Shown here: one piece after another, positions 15,984 through 25,431 of the stretch | Numbering within the stretch: the first letter of the stretch is position 1 | Layout of the letters: the number at the start of each line of letters is the position of its first letter | DNA from: Caballeronia jiangsuensis | GTDB taxonomy: Bacteria; Pseudomonadota; Gammaproteobacteria; Burkholderiales; Burkholderiaceae | Direction of reading: 5' to 3' | Assembly: GCA_000648925.1 (NCBI GenBank) | Contig: JFHF01000042.1 | Span: 1-64,000, forward strand | DNA length: 64,000 bases | Translations under genes and position numbers: made by a program | The notes under the pieces: model-generated | What the model was told of the DNA's origin: nothing | Seen by the model: only the letters and a program-made list of their open reading frames with translations | The model's database searches: none

Positions 15984-18577
15984 CAGACAACCACGTTGAC
16001 GAGACGCCCCGGCACCACGATCACCTTCTTCGGCGCGCGGCCCTCGGAAAACTTCGCAAACATTTCGTGCGCGATCGCGGCCCTTTCGATGGTTTCCCGC
16101 GATGCATCCTTCGCGACCGTCAGCGCGCCGCGTACCTTGCCGTTCACCTGCAGCACGAGCTCGATCTCCGATTGCTCGAGCGCGGCCTCGTCGACCTTCG
16201 GCCAGGGCGCGTCGAGCAGCGGGCCGAATTCCTTTTCGTAGCCGAGCTCCGACCACAACTGGAACGTCACGTGCGGCACGACCGGATACAGCACGCGCAG
16301 CAGCACGCCGAAGGTTTCATTCAGCACGCCGACGCCCGCGTTCTTCGCGCCATCGACCGCGTTGAGCATCTTCATCGCCGCGGACACGACCGTGTTGTAC
16401 TGAAGGCGGCCGTAGTCGAAATCGGCCTGCTTGAGCACGGTGTAGATTTCGCGGCGCAGCGTTTTGTCCGCATCGCTGAGGGCCGATACATCGAGCTTCG
16501 CGTGCTGGCGCAGCGCATCGGCGTTGTCGTGCGCGAAATGCCACACGCGGCGCAGGAAGCGGCTCGCGCCTTCCACGCCCGCGCCCGACCATTCGAGCGA
16601 CTGCTCCGGCGGCGCCGCGAACATCACGAACAGGCGCGCGGTATCCGCGCCGTACTGATCGATCAGCGTTTGCGGATCGACGCCGTTGTTCTTCGACTTC
16701 GACATCTTCTCGACGCCGCCGAGCACGACCGGCTGACCGTCGGCGTTGAGCGTCGCGCCGGTCGGGCGGCCCTTGTCATCGTGCGCGACGGTGACGTCGA
16801 GCGGGTTGTACCAGGTCTTCTTGCCGGCCGCGTCCTCGCGATAGAACGTTTCGTTCAGCACCATGCCCTGCGTGAGCAGATTCTTCGCGGGCTCGCCGAA
16901 CTTGATGAGGCCCATGTCGCGCATGACCTTCGTCCAGAAACGCGAATACAACAGGTGAAGAATCGCGTGCTCGATACCGCCGATGTACTGATCCATCGGC
17001 ATCCAGTAATCGGTGCGCTCGTCGACCATGGTCTGCGCGTCCGGCGCGCTGTAGCGCGAGAAGTACCAGGACGAATCGACGAAGGTGTCCATCGTGTCGG
17101 TTTCGCGCTTCGCCGCCGCGCCGCATTTCGGGCACGCGCAATTCAGGAACGCTTCGGACTTCGCGAGCGGATTGCCCGAGCCGTCCGGCACGAGGTCTTC
17201 CGGCAGCACGACGGGCAGATCCTTTTCCGGCACCGGCACGTCGCCGCAGCTCGGGCAATGGATGATCGGAATCGGCGTGCCCCAGTAACGCTGGCGCGAG
17301 ATGCCCCAGTCGCGCAGACGCCAGGTGATCTGCTTGTCGCCGAAGTCCTTCGCCTTGAGGTCGGCGGCGATCGCGTCGATCGCTTCCTCGGTGGTCATGC
17401 CGTCGTACTTGCCGCTGTTGATGAGACGGCCCGCGGTCTTGTCGCCGTACCACTCTTCCCAGGCATCGGTCGAATAGGGCTTGCCTTCGATGTCGATCAC
17501 CTGATTGATGGTCAGGCCGTACTTCTTCGCGAAGGCGAAATCGCGCTCGTCGTGCGACGGCACGCCCATCACCGCGCCTTCGCCGTAGGACATCAGCACG
17601 TAATTGCCGATCCACACTTCGACCTGCGCGCCCGTCAACGGATGCGTGACGAAGAAGCCCGTGGGCACGCCCTTCTTTTCCATCGTGGCGACATCGGCTT
17701 CCGCCACGCCGCCGCGCTTGCATTCGTCGATGAACGCCTGCAACTCCGCGTTGTCGCGCGCGAGGCGCGTGGCGAGCGGATGTTCCGCCGCGACTGCCGC
17801 GAACGTGACGCCCATGATGGTGTCGGCGCGCGTGGTAAAGACGCGCAGCAGCTTCGCTTCGCCGTCGATTTCATACGGAAAGCCGAAGTTCACGCCGAAG
17901 CTCTTGCCGATCCAGTTCTGCTGCATGATCTTGACGCGCTCGGGCCAGCCGAGGCCTTCGAGATCGTCGAGCAACTGGTCCGCGTAATCGGTGATGCGCA
18001 GGTAGTACATCGGGATTTCGCGCTTTTCGACGAGCGCGCCCGAGCGCCAGCCGCGCCCGTCGATGACCTGCTCGTTCGCGAGCACGGTCTGATCGACCGG
18101 GTCCCAGTTCACCGTGCCGGTCTTCTTGTACGCGATGCCCTTTTCCAGCATCTTCAGGAACAGCCACTGGTTCCATTTGTAGTAATCCGGCGAGCACGTG
18201 GCGACTTCGCGCGACCAGTCGATGGCGAGGCCCATCGACTGCATCTGCTTCTTCATGTACGCGATGTTCTCGTACGTCCACTTCGCCGGCGGCACGTTGT
18301 TCGCCATCGCCGCGTTCTCGGCGGGCATGCCGAACGCGTCCCAGCCCATCGGCATCAGCGTGTTGTGACCGTTCATGCGCAGATAACGGTACATCACGTC
18401 GTTGATGGTGTAGTTGCGCACGTGACCCATGTGCAGCTTGCCCGACGGATACGGCAGCATCGAGACGCAATAGAACTTGGGCTTGGCCGACGTCTCGGTC
18501 GTCCGGTAGACGTCGTTCGCGCGCCAGTTGCTCTGCGCGGCGGATTCGACGTCGGCGGGTACGTATTTATCGTGCAT
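15983..18577 (-). CDS. leuS: Leucyl-tRNA synthetase
   Basis: 864 residues, class I aminoacyl-tRNA synthetase charging tRNA-Leu. The HIGH motif is HMGH at 49-52 (SGKLHMGHVRN). The CP1 editing domain occupies about 220-420 (TTRADTIMGVTF, VWIGNYVLMSYGEGAVMGVPSHDERD). A zinc-ribbon-like Cys cluster (CPSC and CPKCG) lies near 470-530, and the KMSKS motif is near 630. The C-terminal anticodon and tail domains are complete. The start at 18577 (MHDKYVPADVE) fits the family; the frame is open further upstream without homology. Confidence 0.97.
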   Translation of the reverse strand: MHDKYVPADVESAAQSNWRANDVYRTTETSAKPKFYCVSMLPYPSGKLHMGHVRNYTINDVMYRYLRMNGHNTLMPMGWDAFGMPAENAAMANNVPPAKWTYENIAYMKKQMQSMGLAIDWSREVATCSPDYYKWNQWLFLKMLEKGIAYKKTGTVNWDPVDQTVLANEQVIDGRGWRSGALVEKREIPMYYLRITDYADQLLDDLEGLGWPERVKIMQQNWIGKSFGVNFGFPYEIDGEAKLLRVFTTRADTIMGVTFAAVAAEHPLATRLARDNAELQAFIDECKRGGVAEADVATMEKKGVPTGFFVTHPLTGAQVEVWIGNYVLMSYGEGAVMGVPSHDERDFAFAKKYGLTINQVIDIEGKPYSTDAWEEWYGDKTAGRLINSGKYDGMTTEEAIDAIAADLKAKDFGDKQITWRLRDWGISRQRYWGTPIPIIHCPSCGDVPVPEKDLPVVLPEDLVPDGSGNPLAKSEAFLNCACPKCGAAAKRETDTMDTFVDSSWYFSRYSAPDAQTMVDERTDYWMPMDQYIGGIEHAILHLLYSRFWTKVMRDMGLIKFGEPAKNLLTQGMVLNETFYREDAAGKKTWYNPLDVTVAHDDKGRPTGATLNADGQPVVLGGVEKMSKSKNNGVDPQTLIDQYGADTARLFVMFAAPPEQSLEWSGAGVEGASRFLRRVWHFAHDNADALRQHAKLDVSALSDADKTLRREIYTVLKQADFDYGRLQYNTVVSAAMKMLNAVDGAKNAGVGVLNETFGVLLRVLYPVVPHVTFQLWSELGYEKEFGPLLDAPWPKVDEAALEQSEIELVLQVNGKVRGALTVAKDASRETIERAAIAHEMFAKFSEGRAPKKVIVVPGRLVNVVV

Positions 18578-18768
18578 GGTGTGGTTTGGCTTTCGGCAAA
18601 TGCTGGGAACGGACATTGGAACCAGCCGCATCGATATGAGCGGCGAGTCCAGGCGCTGCGGCATTGCTGACACGGCGCGGCGTCGGAATTCGGGCCTGCT
18701 GGCTTCTGCAAGGCCCGCCGAACGGGGAAATCGCGATTATACCGTTCGATGCGCGGCAACTCGCGCGC

Positions 18769-19209
18769 TTATCGCGCGGGCGCCTGTGCCTGCGACCGCG
18801 CGGGCTGCGTGACGAAGCCGATGCGCTCCAGCCCCGCCTGCTGCGCCGCGCCCATCACCTGCGCGATGATTTCGTAGCGCGTCGCGCTCGACGCCCGCAA
18901 ATGCAGCTCGGGCTTTTGCGCCGTCTTGCCCGCATCGGCGAAACGCGCGCGCATCTGATCGAAGCTGACGGGCGTGTCGTTCCAGAAGAGCTTGCCGGCG
19001 TCGTCGATGGAAAGCGTGATGGTTTGCGGCGTCTCGCGCGCGGGCTGCGACGCGACTTTCGGCAGATCCAGCCGGATCGCGTGCGTGAAAAGCGGCGCCG
19101 TGATGATGAAGATGACGAGCAGAACGAGCATGACGTCGATGAGCGGCGTCATGTTGATGTCGGCCATCGGCTGGCCGTTGGATTTCTTGTCGAGTCCGCC
19201 GAAGGCCAT
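18769..19209 (-). CDS. exbD: ExbD/TolR family biopolymer transport protein
   Basis: 146 residues. A single N-terminal membrane helix with the ion-conducting Asp in DINMTPLIDVMLVLLVIFIITAP (Asp25 of the helix), then a periplasmic domain. It works with its partner at 19220-19885 to couple the proton-motive force to TonB or Tol proteins. No tonB, tolA or tolB is in the window, so the ExbD versus TolR choice is uncertain. The 10-base gap to the upstream exbB indicates a two-gene unit. Confidence 0.88.
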   Translation of the reverse strand: MAFGGLDKKSNGQPMADINMTPLIDVMLVLLVIFIITAPLFTHAIRLDLPKVASQPARETPQTITLSIDDAGKLFWNDTPVSFDQMRARFADAGKTAQKPELHLRASSATRYEIIAQVMGAAQQAGLERIGFVTQPARSQAQAPAR

Positions 19210-19219
19210 CGCCGCGCGC

Positions 19220-19885
19220 CTATTCGGCCGGACCGCAGACGAACGCGTGCAGATCGTGCGCGAAGCCGTCGAGCTCCTCGGAAATCTGCCGCACGTAGCG
19301 GCCGAGCACGTTGTACGCGAGCACGGCGGGAATTGCGACGACCAGCCCGAACGCGGTCATGATGAGCGCCTCGCCGACCGGCCCGGCGACGTTTTCGATC
19401 ATCGCCTGCCCGCTCGACGCGATGCTGACCAGCGCGTGATAAATGCCCCACACGGTGCCGAGCAGGCCGACGAACGGCGCCGTGCTGCCCACCGATGCGA
19501 GCAGAACCTGGCCGAATTCGAGTCTGCGTTGCGAGCGGAGCAACGCGTGACGCAGCGCGCGCAGCACGCGTTCGCTGCGCTCCACGCGAGCGAGCAGCGC
19601 GCCGGGCATTTCAGCTTCCGATGCGCGCCACGCGGCTTCGGCGAGCGGCAGAAACACACGCTCGCGATCGGCGCGCTGCAATGCGCCGATCCCGTCTTTC
19701 AGACTGGGCGCCTGCCAGAAACGCTGCAGCGCACGCGGGCCTTGCCATTTGGCGCGCGCGAGAATCCACGCCTTCACGAGCAGGAAGCACCAGCTCGCGA
19801 GCGACATCGCGAGCAGCAAGCCCGCGACCGCGTGCGTCACGGCATCGCCGGATTGCAGATAGTGGATAACGCCCGTTGCGGCCAT
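19220..19885 (-). CDS. exbB: MotA/TolQ/ExbB proton channel family protein
   Basis: 221 residues with three membrane segments: AVAGLLLAMSLASWCFLLVKAWIL near 20-42, then two close to 130-195 that carry the family signature STAPFVGLLGTVWGIYHALVSIA and GEALIMTAFGLVVAIPAVLAYN. It forms the inner-membrane channel that drives TonB- or Tol-dependent processes together with the ExbD/TolR protein just downstream. It starts 15 bases after the dapB stop codon, so it is probably in the bamE-dapB-exbB-exbD transcript. Confidence 0.88.
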   Translation of the reverse strand: MAATGVIHYLQSGDAVTHAVAGLLLAMSLASWCFLLVKAWILARAKWQGPRALQRFWQAPSLKDGIGALQRADRERVFLPLAEAAWRASEAEMPGALLARVERSERVLRALRHALLRSQRRLEFGQVLLASVGSTAPFVGLLGTVWGIYHALVSIASSGQAMIENVAGPVGEALIMTAFGLVVAIPAVLAYNVLGRYVRQISEELDGFAHDLHAFVCGPAE

Positions 19886-19900
19886 CGTCGCGAAGATGAA

Positions 19901-20698
19901 TCAGCGCAGGCCGAGGACGTCCTGCATGTCGAAGAAGCCCTTGTCGTGCCCTTGCAGGAAGCGCGCGGCGCGCAGCGCGCCTTGCGCGTAGGACAGACGG
20001 CTCGCCGACTTGTGCGTGATCTCGATCCGCTCGCCGATGCCCGCAAAGAGCACCGTGTGATCGCCGACGATATCGCCGCCGCGAATCGCCGAGAAGCCGA
20101 TGGTCGACGGATCGCGCTCGCCGGTCACGCCTTCGCGCGCGTACACGGCGCAGTCCTTCAGATCGCGGCCGAGCGCATGGGCGATCACCTCGCCCATCGC
20201 GAGCGCGGTGCCCGACGGCGCGTCGACCTTGTGCCGGTGATGCGCCTCGATGACTTCGATGTCGTAGCCCTGCGCGAAATGCTTCGCGGCGAATTCGAGC
20301 AGCTTCAGCGTGACGTTCACGCCGACGCTCATGTTCGGCGCGAACACGACGCCGATCTTCTCGCCCGCCTGCTTCAACTGCGCCTTCTGCTCGTCCGAGA
20401 AACCCGTCGTGCCGATGATCATCTTCACGTTGTGACGCAGCGCGGCTTCGAGATGCGCCATCGTGCCTTCGGGGCGCGTGAAGTCGATCAGATAATCGGC
20501 GTCGGCGAACACGCGCTCGATGTCGTCGGTCAGCAGAACGCCCGTGGTTTTGCCGAGGAAAGCGCCCGCGTCCTGCCCGAGTTGCGGCACGCCGGGCCGG
20601 TCGAGCGCGCCGGCGAGTTGCGCTTCGGAATCGTTGAGAACGGTTTCGATCAGCATCCGGCCCATGCGGCCCGATGCCCCGGCGATGGCGATCTTCAT
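19901..20698 (-). CDS. dapB: 4-hydroxy-tetrahydrodipicolinate reductase
   Basis: 265 residues. NAD(P)H-dependent reductase in the diaminopimelate and lysine pathway, needed for peptidoglycan. The Rossmann motif is IAGASGRMGRML at 5-16; the substrate loop EAHHRHKVDAPSGTAL with the catalytic His and Lys lies near 155-170. TGERDPSTIGFSAIRGGDIVGDH is the usual C-terminal signature. The start at 20698 gives the normal N-terminus MKIAIAGASG. The upstream gene is bamE, 120 bases away. Confidence 0.97.
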   Translation of the reverse strand: MKIAIAGASGRMGRMLIETVLNDSEAQLAGALDRPGVPQLGQDAGAFLGKTTGVLLTDDIERVFADADYLIDFTRPEGTMAHLEAALRHNVKMIIGTTGFSDEQKAQLKQAGEKIGVVFAPNMSVGVNVTLKLLEFAAKHFAQGYDIEVIEAHHRHKVDAPSGTALAMGEVIAHALGRDLKDCAVYAREGVTGERDPSTIGFSAIRGGDIVGDHTVLFAGIGERIEITHKSASRLSYAQGALRAARFLQGHDKGFFDMQDVLGLR

Positions 20699-20818
20699 GG
20701 CAGTCCCGTGTTGAACCGCGCGCAACACGCGCGATGGATGATGCGGATTGGCGATGCGACTGAAGCGGCGCTGCGTGAAAACGCGCAGCGCGGCTTCAGC
20801 TTCAAACGGCTGAACTGC

Positions 20819-21619
20819 TTACTGGCTTTGCTGCGGCAAATAGAACTGCGCCTGACCGCCCGCATTGGCCGGCGCCGGCGATGTGGCCGCCGGACCGACC
20901 GCGCTGCTGTCCGGAATGTTGATCGTCTGCGGCCGGCGCTGCAATTGGATCTGCGAGTTGCTGCCGCTCTGGCCGCTCGATCCGGGCGCGCCACCCGCGG
21001 TCTGCGGCACGTTCGGCCGCACCGACGACTGCGTGCGGCCCGTCGGCATGTCGACCTGCGCCGTTGCGCGATTGGCTGCCTGCGCGGCTTGCTGATTGGC
21101 GTCGCCCGAGAATGCGGCTGCGGCGTTCGGCTGCGTGGACGGCTCGCCGGACGGCGCGGTCACAGCCGCCGTCGACGCCACCGCCGCCGATGCCGCCGCG
21201 GGCGCGGCCGCCTTCGCGACCTTGACGCCCTTGTCGCCGTCGATTTCCGCGAGCAACTCGAGGTTGGACGGCAGATTCTCGCCGCCCGACCAGCTCACGA
21301 CGCGATCGCTCGCGAAGTTCACGACGAAGTCACGCTGCTGGACGATGGACGTCGACCCGCGTTTGAAATAGAACACATAGTCCCAGCGATCGGCGTGGAA
21401 CATGTCGGTCAGAAGCGGCGTGCCCAGGAGCTGCTTCACCTGATCACGCGACATGCCGACCTGCATCTGGCTCGCTGCTTCCTGCGAAACGAAATTGCCT
21501 TGCACAACCGTGATCCGATACGGTGTGATGCTTTGCGCGATCTTCTGCGTGGCGCTGTCGTACGCCGAGCAGCCGGCGAGCAATGCGGCCAAGGTTGCTG
21601 CGATCACGGTTCCCCGCAT
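20819..21619 (-). CDS. bamE: Outer-membrane assembly lipoprotein BamE with a long C-terminal extension
   Basis: 266 residues, about twice the usual BamE length. It is a component of the BAM complex that inserts outer-membrane proteins. Signal MRGTVIAATLAALLAGC has a lipobox with Cys17. The BamE/SmpA domain follows (QSITPYRITVVQGNFVSQEAASQMQVGMSRDQVKQLLGTPLLTDMFHADRWDYVFYFKRG). From about residue 130 on, the protein is low-complexity and rich in Ala, Gln, Ser and Pro. The ATG at 21619 has AGGGAG upstream; an ATG at 21661 preceded by AAGGTG is an alternative. It is divergent from fur. Confidence 0.9.
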   Translation of the reverse strand: MRGTVIAATLAALLAGCSAYDSATQKIAQSITPYRITVVQGNFVSQEAASQMQVGMSRDQVKQLLGTPLLTDMFHADRWDYVFYFKRGSTSIVQQRDFVVNFASDRVVSWSGGENLPSNLELLAEIDGDKGVKVAKAAAPAAASAAVASTAAVTAPSGEPSTQPNAAAAFSGDANQQAAQAANRATAQVDMPTGRTQSSVRPNVPQTAGGAPGSSGQSGSNSQIQLQRRPQTINIPDSSAVGPAATSPAPANAGGQAQFYLPQQSQ

Positions 21620-21794
21620 GCGACGGCTCTCCCTGCAATTCGATAAAGATTTGGAAAACATTTCACCTTTCACGCGAGGCGCTCCGAGGTCGCGCTCTTT
21701 TCGTCCAATTCGCCTTGCGTCCTCACGGGATGTCGGGAATTGGAAAAACGCATTACTATGAGAACCTTGAATTGTACTCTAGGGATGCCTAGCC

Positions 21795-22223
21795 ATGACC
21801 AATCCCGCCGATCTCAAAAATATCGGGCTCAAGGCGACCCTGCCCCGCCTCAAGATTCTCGAAATTTTTCAGCATAGCCCGGTGCGCCATCTGACCGCCG
21901 AAGACGTGTACCGAAGTCTGCTCAACGAAGAGCTCGATATCGGTCTCGCGACGGTTTATCGCGTGCTCACGCAGTTCGAGCAAGCCGGCTTGTTGTCGCG
22001 AAGCAATTTCGAATCGGGCAAGGCCGTATTCGAGCTCAACGAAGGATCGCACCACGATCACCTCGTGTGCATCGACTGCGGCCGCGTGGAAGAGTTCTTC
22101 GATGCCGAGATCGAACGCCGTCAGCAATCGATCGCGAAGGATCGCGGCTTCAAGCTCCACGAGCATGCGCTCGCGCTGTACGGCGCATGCACGAAGGAAA
22201 ACTGCCCGCACCGCAAGCATTGA
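21795..22223 (+). CDS. fur: Ferric uptake regulator
   Basis: 142 residues. Iron-responsive repressor. The winged-helix DNA-binding half contains LTAEDVYRSLLNEELDIGLATVYRVLTQFEQAGLL (33-67). Metal-binding residues are visible as His86-His87-Asp88-His89, Cys92 and Cys95, His122-Glu-His124, and Cys132/Cys137. Divergent bamE-fur is a common arrangement in betaproteobacteria. I see no convincing Fur box in 21620-21794. A strong bidirectional terminator follows. Confidence 0.97.
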   Translation: MTNPADLKNIGLKATLPRLKILEIFQHSPVRHLTAEDVYRSLLNEELDIGLATVYRVLTQFEQAGLLSRSNFESGKAVFELNEGSHHDHLVCIDCGRVEEFFDAEIERRQQSIAKDRGFKLHEHALALYGACTKENCPHRKH

Positions 22224-22257
22224 GGTTCGCGCGCCGCGCTTAAGGCGCGTGAATGTG

Positions 22258-22298
22258 AAAACCGCCGTCCATCGGTTCGATGGACGGCGGTTTCGTTT
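22258..22298. terminator. Bidirectional terminator between fur and allA
   Basis: ACCGCCGTCCATCG and its exact complement form a 14-bp stem with loop GTT, flanked by AAA on the left and TTTCGTTT on the right. It lies 35 bases after fur and serves the converging fur and allA transcripts. Confidence 0.85.
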
Positions 22299-22366
22299 CG
22301 TCTATGCATTTCGAGTCTTGCGTCTGCGATCGATTCGCAGTTGCATTACGATTCGCGCGATGTGCC

Positions 22367-22876
22367 TCAGGCGGCGTGCACTTCGTGTTCGATCAACGTG
22401 TATCGTTCGGGCAGATCGATCTCGTCGCAATTCGGAAGATCGCCGCCGCGATCCACGACGATGAAATCCGCCGCCTTGTCGAGCACGATCAGCGGGTGAT
22501 GCCAGACGCCGCGCGCATAGTTCACGCCTTGCCAGCCGCGTGCGTGAAACGCGCGCATCGCGGCAGGATCGAACTCGCCAGCGGGCGCGACGACCACGAG
22601 ATAGCGCACGTCCGCGAGCGGCACGAACGCCTGACTGCCGAGCGGATGCCGCTCCATCATCGAGATCACGACGGGCTGCGGGCGCGGTTGCCCCCGAAAC
22701 ACGTTGATGAGCGGCCGCCCGCCGCTCTCGAAACCGACCTCCACGTTGGCAAGATCGTGAAAGCGCTCGGTCGTGCCCGCGTTGATCGGAAAATGGCGCG
22801 CGCCTTCGAGTTCGATGACATCGCCGAACGGGGCGAAGGCTTCGCGCGTCAGCGGTTCCAGCGTCAGCGTTCTCAT
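22367..22876 (-). CDS. allA: Ureidoglycolate lyase
   Basis: 169 residues. It splits ureidoglycolate to glyoxylate and urea in purine/allantoin degradation. The family pattern is clear: LTREAFAPFGDVIELEG at the N-terminus, the central VVISMMERHPLGSQAFVPL with the conserved Glu, His and Gln, and YARGVWHHPLIVLD with the second His cluster. The start codon overlaps the alc stop (ATGA), so it is coupled to allantoicase, which makes its substrate. Confidence 0.95.
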   Translation of the reverse strand: MRTLTLEPLTREAFAPFGDVIELEGARHFPINAGTTERFHDLANVEVGFESGGRPLINVFRGQPRPQPVVISMMERHPLGSQAFVPLADVRYLVVVAPAGEFDPAAMRAFHARGWQGVNYARGVWHHPLIVLDKAADFIVVDRGGDLPNCDEIDLPERYTLIEHEVHAA

Positions 22877-23883
22877 TCGATCTCTCCGAAGATGCGCAGC
22901 CGCGACACCCCGCCATCCGGATAGATGTTGAAGCGCACGTGCGTCACCGGCCCGAGCGCGGCGATCTCGTTCTCGAAGCGATGCACGTTGTCCATCGAGA
23001 GCTTTTGTTCGCCGAGCAGCACGGGCCAGAACATCGCCTGCGTGACGAGCGATTCGTCCGTGCCGCCTTCCACGCGCGCCGCCTGTAGCGAGCAGCGATC
23101 CGGATAGTTGCCCTTGAAGTGCGCCGTGTCCACCTCGATCGCGCGGATCACGCCGGGATTCGCCAGTGCGACGATCGCCCAGTCATTGCCCGGCTCGCGA
23201 CGCCGGCGCGTTTCCCAGCCGTCGCCCATGTTCACGCCGCGTCCCGGCATCAGCATTTGCGATGCAGGACCGAAGTGCTGATTGTTCGCCGCGACGAGAT
23301 ACGCGCCGTTTTCGATCGCCGCGAGATCGAGCAGCGTGCCGCGCTCGACGCGCGAGAAATCCGTCTTCGGCTGTCCGTAGACACGCAGCCGCGCGATGCC
23401 GCCATCGGGAAAGATGTTCACGCGCAGATGCGTGTAGGCGCGCGTATCGCCGATCTCGACATAGTGATGATGATTGCCTTGCAGCGTCGTCGCCGGCACG
23501 ATCTCGCGCCAGTCGCCGTCTTCCTGCGGATTGCCGCGTTCGCTGTAGCACGCTTCGATCGACGCCGCCGGCGGGAAATTGCCGGTGAAGTGGCTCGTGT
23601 CGATATCGATGCCGTGAATCACGCCCGCGCGCGCGAGCTTGACGATGCAGTAGTCGTAGCCCGTCGTGCGCTTGCGGCGCGTCTCCCAGCCGTCCATCCA
23701 CTTGCCGTGCTCGTCGTACTTGCCGGGAATGAACACCGCGGGCTGCGGCTCCAGCATGCGCTCCTTCGGCGCGAAGAATTCGTCGGTGGCGAAGAGCGCC
23801 TGCGCGCCGAGCCGCGGGTCCGCGAGGTTCATGTAGCGGCGGGCGAAAGCGGGAGCGTCTGCGTCGAGAATCGGGTTGGCCAT
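22873..23883 (-). CDS. alc: Allantoicase
   Basis: 336 residues. It hydrolyses allantoate to ureidoglycolate and urea. Two internally repeated halves, each a jelly-roll type domain, are visible: MDGWETRRKR...GVIHGIDIDTSHFTGNFPP in the first and GDGWETRRRREPGNDWAIVALANPGVIRAIEVDTAHFKGNYP in the second, each followed by HLRVNIFPDGGIARLR or HVRFNIYPDGGVSRLR. The start at 23883 has AAGGAAA upstream. Genes for earlier steps (uricase, allantoinase) are not in the window. It lies 25 bases after dctA. Confidence 0.96.
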   Translation of the reverse strand: MANPILDADAPAFARRYMNLADPRLGAQALFATDEFFAPKERMLEPQPAVFIPGKYDEHGKWMDGWETRRKRTTGYDYCIVKLARAGVIHGIDIDTSHFTGNFPPAASIEACYSERGNPQEDGDWREIVPATTLQGNHHHYVEIGDTRAYTHLRVNIFPDGGIARLRVYGQPKTDFSRVERGTLLDLAAIENGAYLVAANNQHFGPASQMLMPGRGVNMGDGWETRRRREPGNDWAIVALANPGVIRAIEVDTAHFKGNYPDRCSLQAARVEGGTDESLVTQAMFWPVLLGEQKLSMDNVHRFENEIAALGPVTHVRFNIYPDGGVSRLRIFGEIE

Positions 23884-23908
23884 TTCGGTTTCCTTCGGTT
23901 GCGGTGAA

Positions 23909-25234
23909 TCAGACTGCGTGTGCGTTTTCATGACCGTGACCGTGCGCGGGTTCCGGCGCGGCGGGCACGAAGCGGTATTCGGCGTCCTGGTCGAGCACGC
24001 GCTTGGCGCGCGCCCGGTCGATGTCTTTCTCCCACACGGCGACGACCACGGTCGCCACGCAGTTGCCGATCAGGTTGGTCACGGCACGCGCGATGCCGAC
24101 GAACCAGTCGACCGGCAGAATCAGCACGAGGCCGAGCACGGGAATCGCGGGAATCGCGGAGAGCGTCGCGGCGAGAATCACGATGGCCGAGCCGGGAATG
24201 CCGTGCGCGCCCTTCGAGGTCACCAGCGACACGAGCACGACGACGATCAGGTCATGCAGCGACAGCGGCGTGTTGGTCGCCTGCGCGATGAAGATCACCG
24301 CGAGCGTGAGATAGATCGAGAAGCCGTCGAGGTTGAACGAGTAGCCGGTCGGAATCACGAGACCGACGGTCGAATCCTTCACGCCCATCCATTCGAGCTT
24401 GCGCATGATCTGCGGGAGCACGGCATCCGATGAAGCCGTGCCGAGCACGATCGACAGTTCTTCACGCAGATAGCGAATGAGCTTGAAGATCGAGAAGCCC
24501 GCGAGGCGCATCACCACGCCCAGCACGACGAACACGAACAGGAAGCAGCTCGCGTAGAACACGATCACGAGCAGACCCAGTTGCTTAAGCGACGCGACGC
24601 CGTACTGGCCGGTCGTGAACGCGATCGCGCCGAGCACGCCGAGCGGCGCCAGCTTGATGATGAACGCCATGATGCGGAAGAACACGTTCGACAGTTCGTC
24701 GATGAAAACCGTCACGCGTTGCGCCTTGTCGCCGAGCATCGAGAGCGCCGCGCCGAACAGGATTGCGAACACGAGCACTTGCAGGATGTCGCCTTTTGCG
24801 AAGGCATCGATCGCGGTGTCGGGGATGATCTTCAGCAGGAAGCCCGCGGTGTCCTTCAGGCTCTTCGCGTGCTCCGTGTACGTGGCGAGCGATGCCGCGT
24901 TGAGCGTATGCAGATCGATGTTCATGCCGACGCCGGGGCGCGTGATCCACGCGAGTATCGCGCCGATGATGAGCGCGAGCGTCGTCATGATCTCGAAGTA
25001 GATGACCGCCTTCAGCCCGACGCGCCCGACCTTCTTCAGATCGCCCGCGCTCGCCATGCCGCTCACGACGACGCAGAACACGATCGGCCCGATCACCATC
25101 TTGATGAGCTTCAGAAAGCCGTCGCCCAAGGGCCGCAACGATTGGCCGAATTGCGGAAACAGCGCGCCCACCACGATGCCGATAACCAGCGCAATCATTA
25201 CCCTGCCGAACAGCGAATTTAGAAATCTCGACAC
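23909..25234 (-). CDS. dctA: C4-dicarboxylate:cation symporter DctA-like (DAACS family)
   Basis: 441 residues, hydrophobic throughout, with the family's 8-helix and re-entrant-loop signatures: SFNLDGFSIYLTLAVIFIAQATNTPLS and the serine-rich SIVLGTASSDAVLPQIM. It takes up succinate, fumarate, malate or related acids. The start is the GTG at 25234, preceded by a good GAGGAGA; no ATG exists near the expected start. The C-terminus ends in a His-rich tail (HGHGHENAHAV). Its placement first in a unit with alc and allA suggests import of a substrate or product of ureide catabolism, or co-use of the released carbon; that link is inference. Confidence 0.92.
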   Translation of the reverse strand: MSRFLNSLFGRVMIALVIGIVVGALFPQFGQSLRPLGDGFLKLIKMVIGPIVFCVVVSGMASAGDLKKVGRVGLKAVIYFEIMTTLALIIGAILAWITRPGVGMNIDLHTLNAASLATYTEHAKSLKDTAGFLLKIIPDTAIDAFAKGDILQVLVFAILFGAALSMLGDKAQRVTVFIDELSNVFFRIMAFIIKLAPLGVLGAIAFTTGQYGVASLKQLGLLVIVFYASCFLFVFVVLGVVMRLAGFSIFKLIRYLREELSIVLGTASSDAVLPQIMRKLEWMGVKDSTVGLVIPTGYSFNLDGFSIYLTLAVIFIAQATNTPLSLHDLIVVVLVSLVTSKGAHGIPGSAIVILAATLSAIPAIPVLGLVLILPVDWFVGIARAVTNLIGNCVATVVVAVWEKDIDRARAKRVLDQDAEYRFVPAAPEPAHGHGHENAHAV

Positions 25235-25279
25235 GACCGTCTCCTCGTGTAATGTCTCAGGACTCGAGCAACTGTTCCG

Positions 25280-25294
25280 ACTGGTCGGACCAGT
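25280..25294. promoter_or_regulatory. Operator-like palindrome upstream of dctA
   Basis: ACTGGTCGGACCAGT is a perfect 7-1-7 palindrome 46 bases upstream of the dctA start. The core GGTCNGACC matches the TGGTNNNACCA style of FCD-type GntR regulators, one of which is encoded divergently. Confidence 0.6.
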
Positions 25295-25431
25295 GCTGTG
25301 ATGTGGAATATTAGAAAGCCGATATAACCCCGTCAAGGAAGCATTCGTAGCGGTATACCCTGTTCGGACCGGGCACGAAAATGCACGCGAAACGGTCGTT
25401 CACACGCGCGCGCGGCACGCGCATACAATGG

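Noticed and set aside
15878..18670. 930-codon plus-strand frame
   Set aside because: Antisense of leuS, kept open by high-GC codon bias; Arg/His-rich with no domain.
18974..21646. 890-codon plus-strand frame
   Set aside because: Antisense of exbBD, dapB and bamE, all of which are clear genes; composition typical of a shadow.
22224..22366. Possible small gene after fur
   Set aside because: The stretch is short and mostly occupied by a bidirectional terminator.
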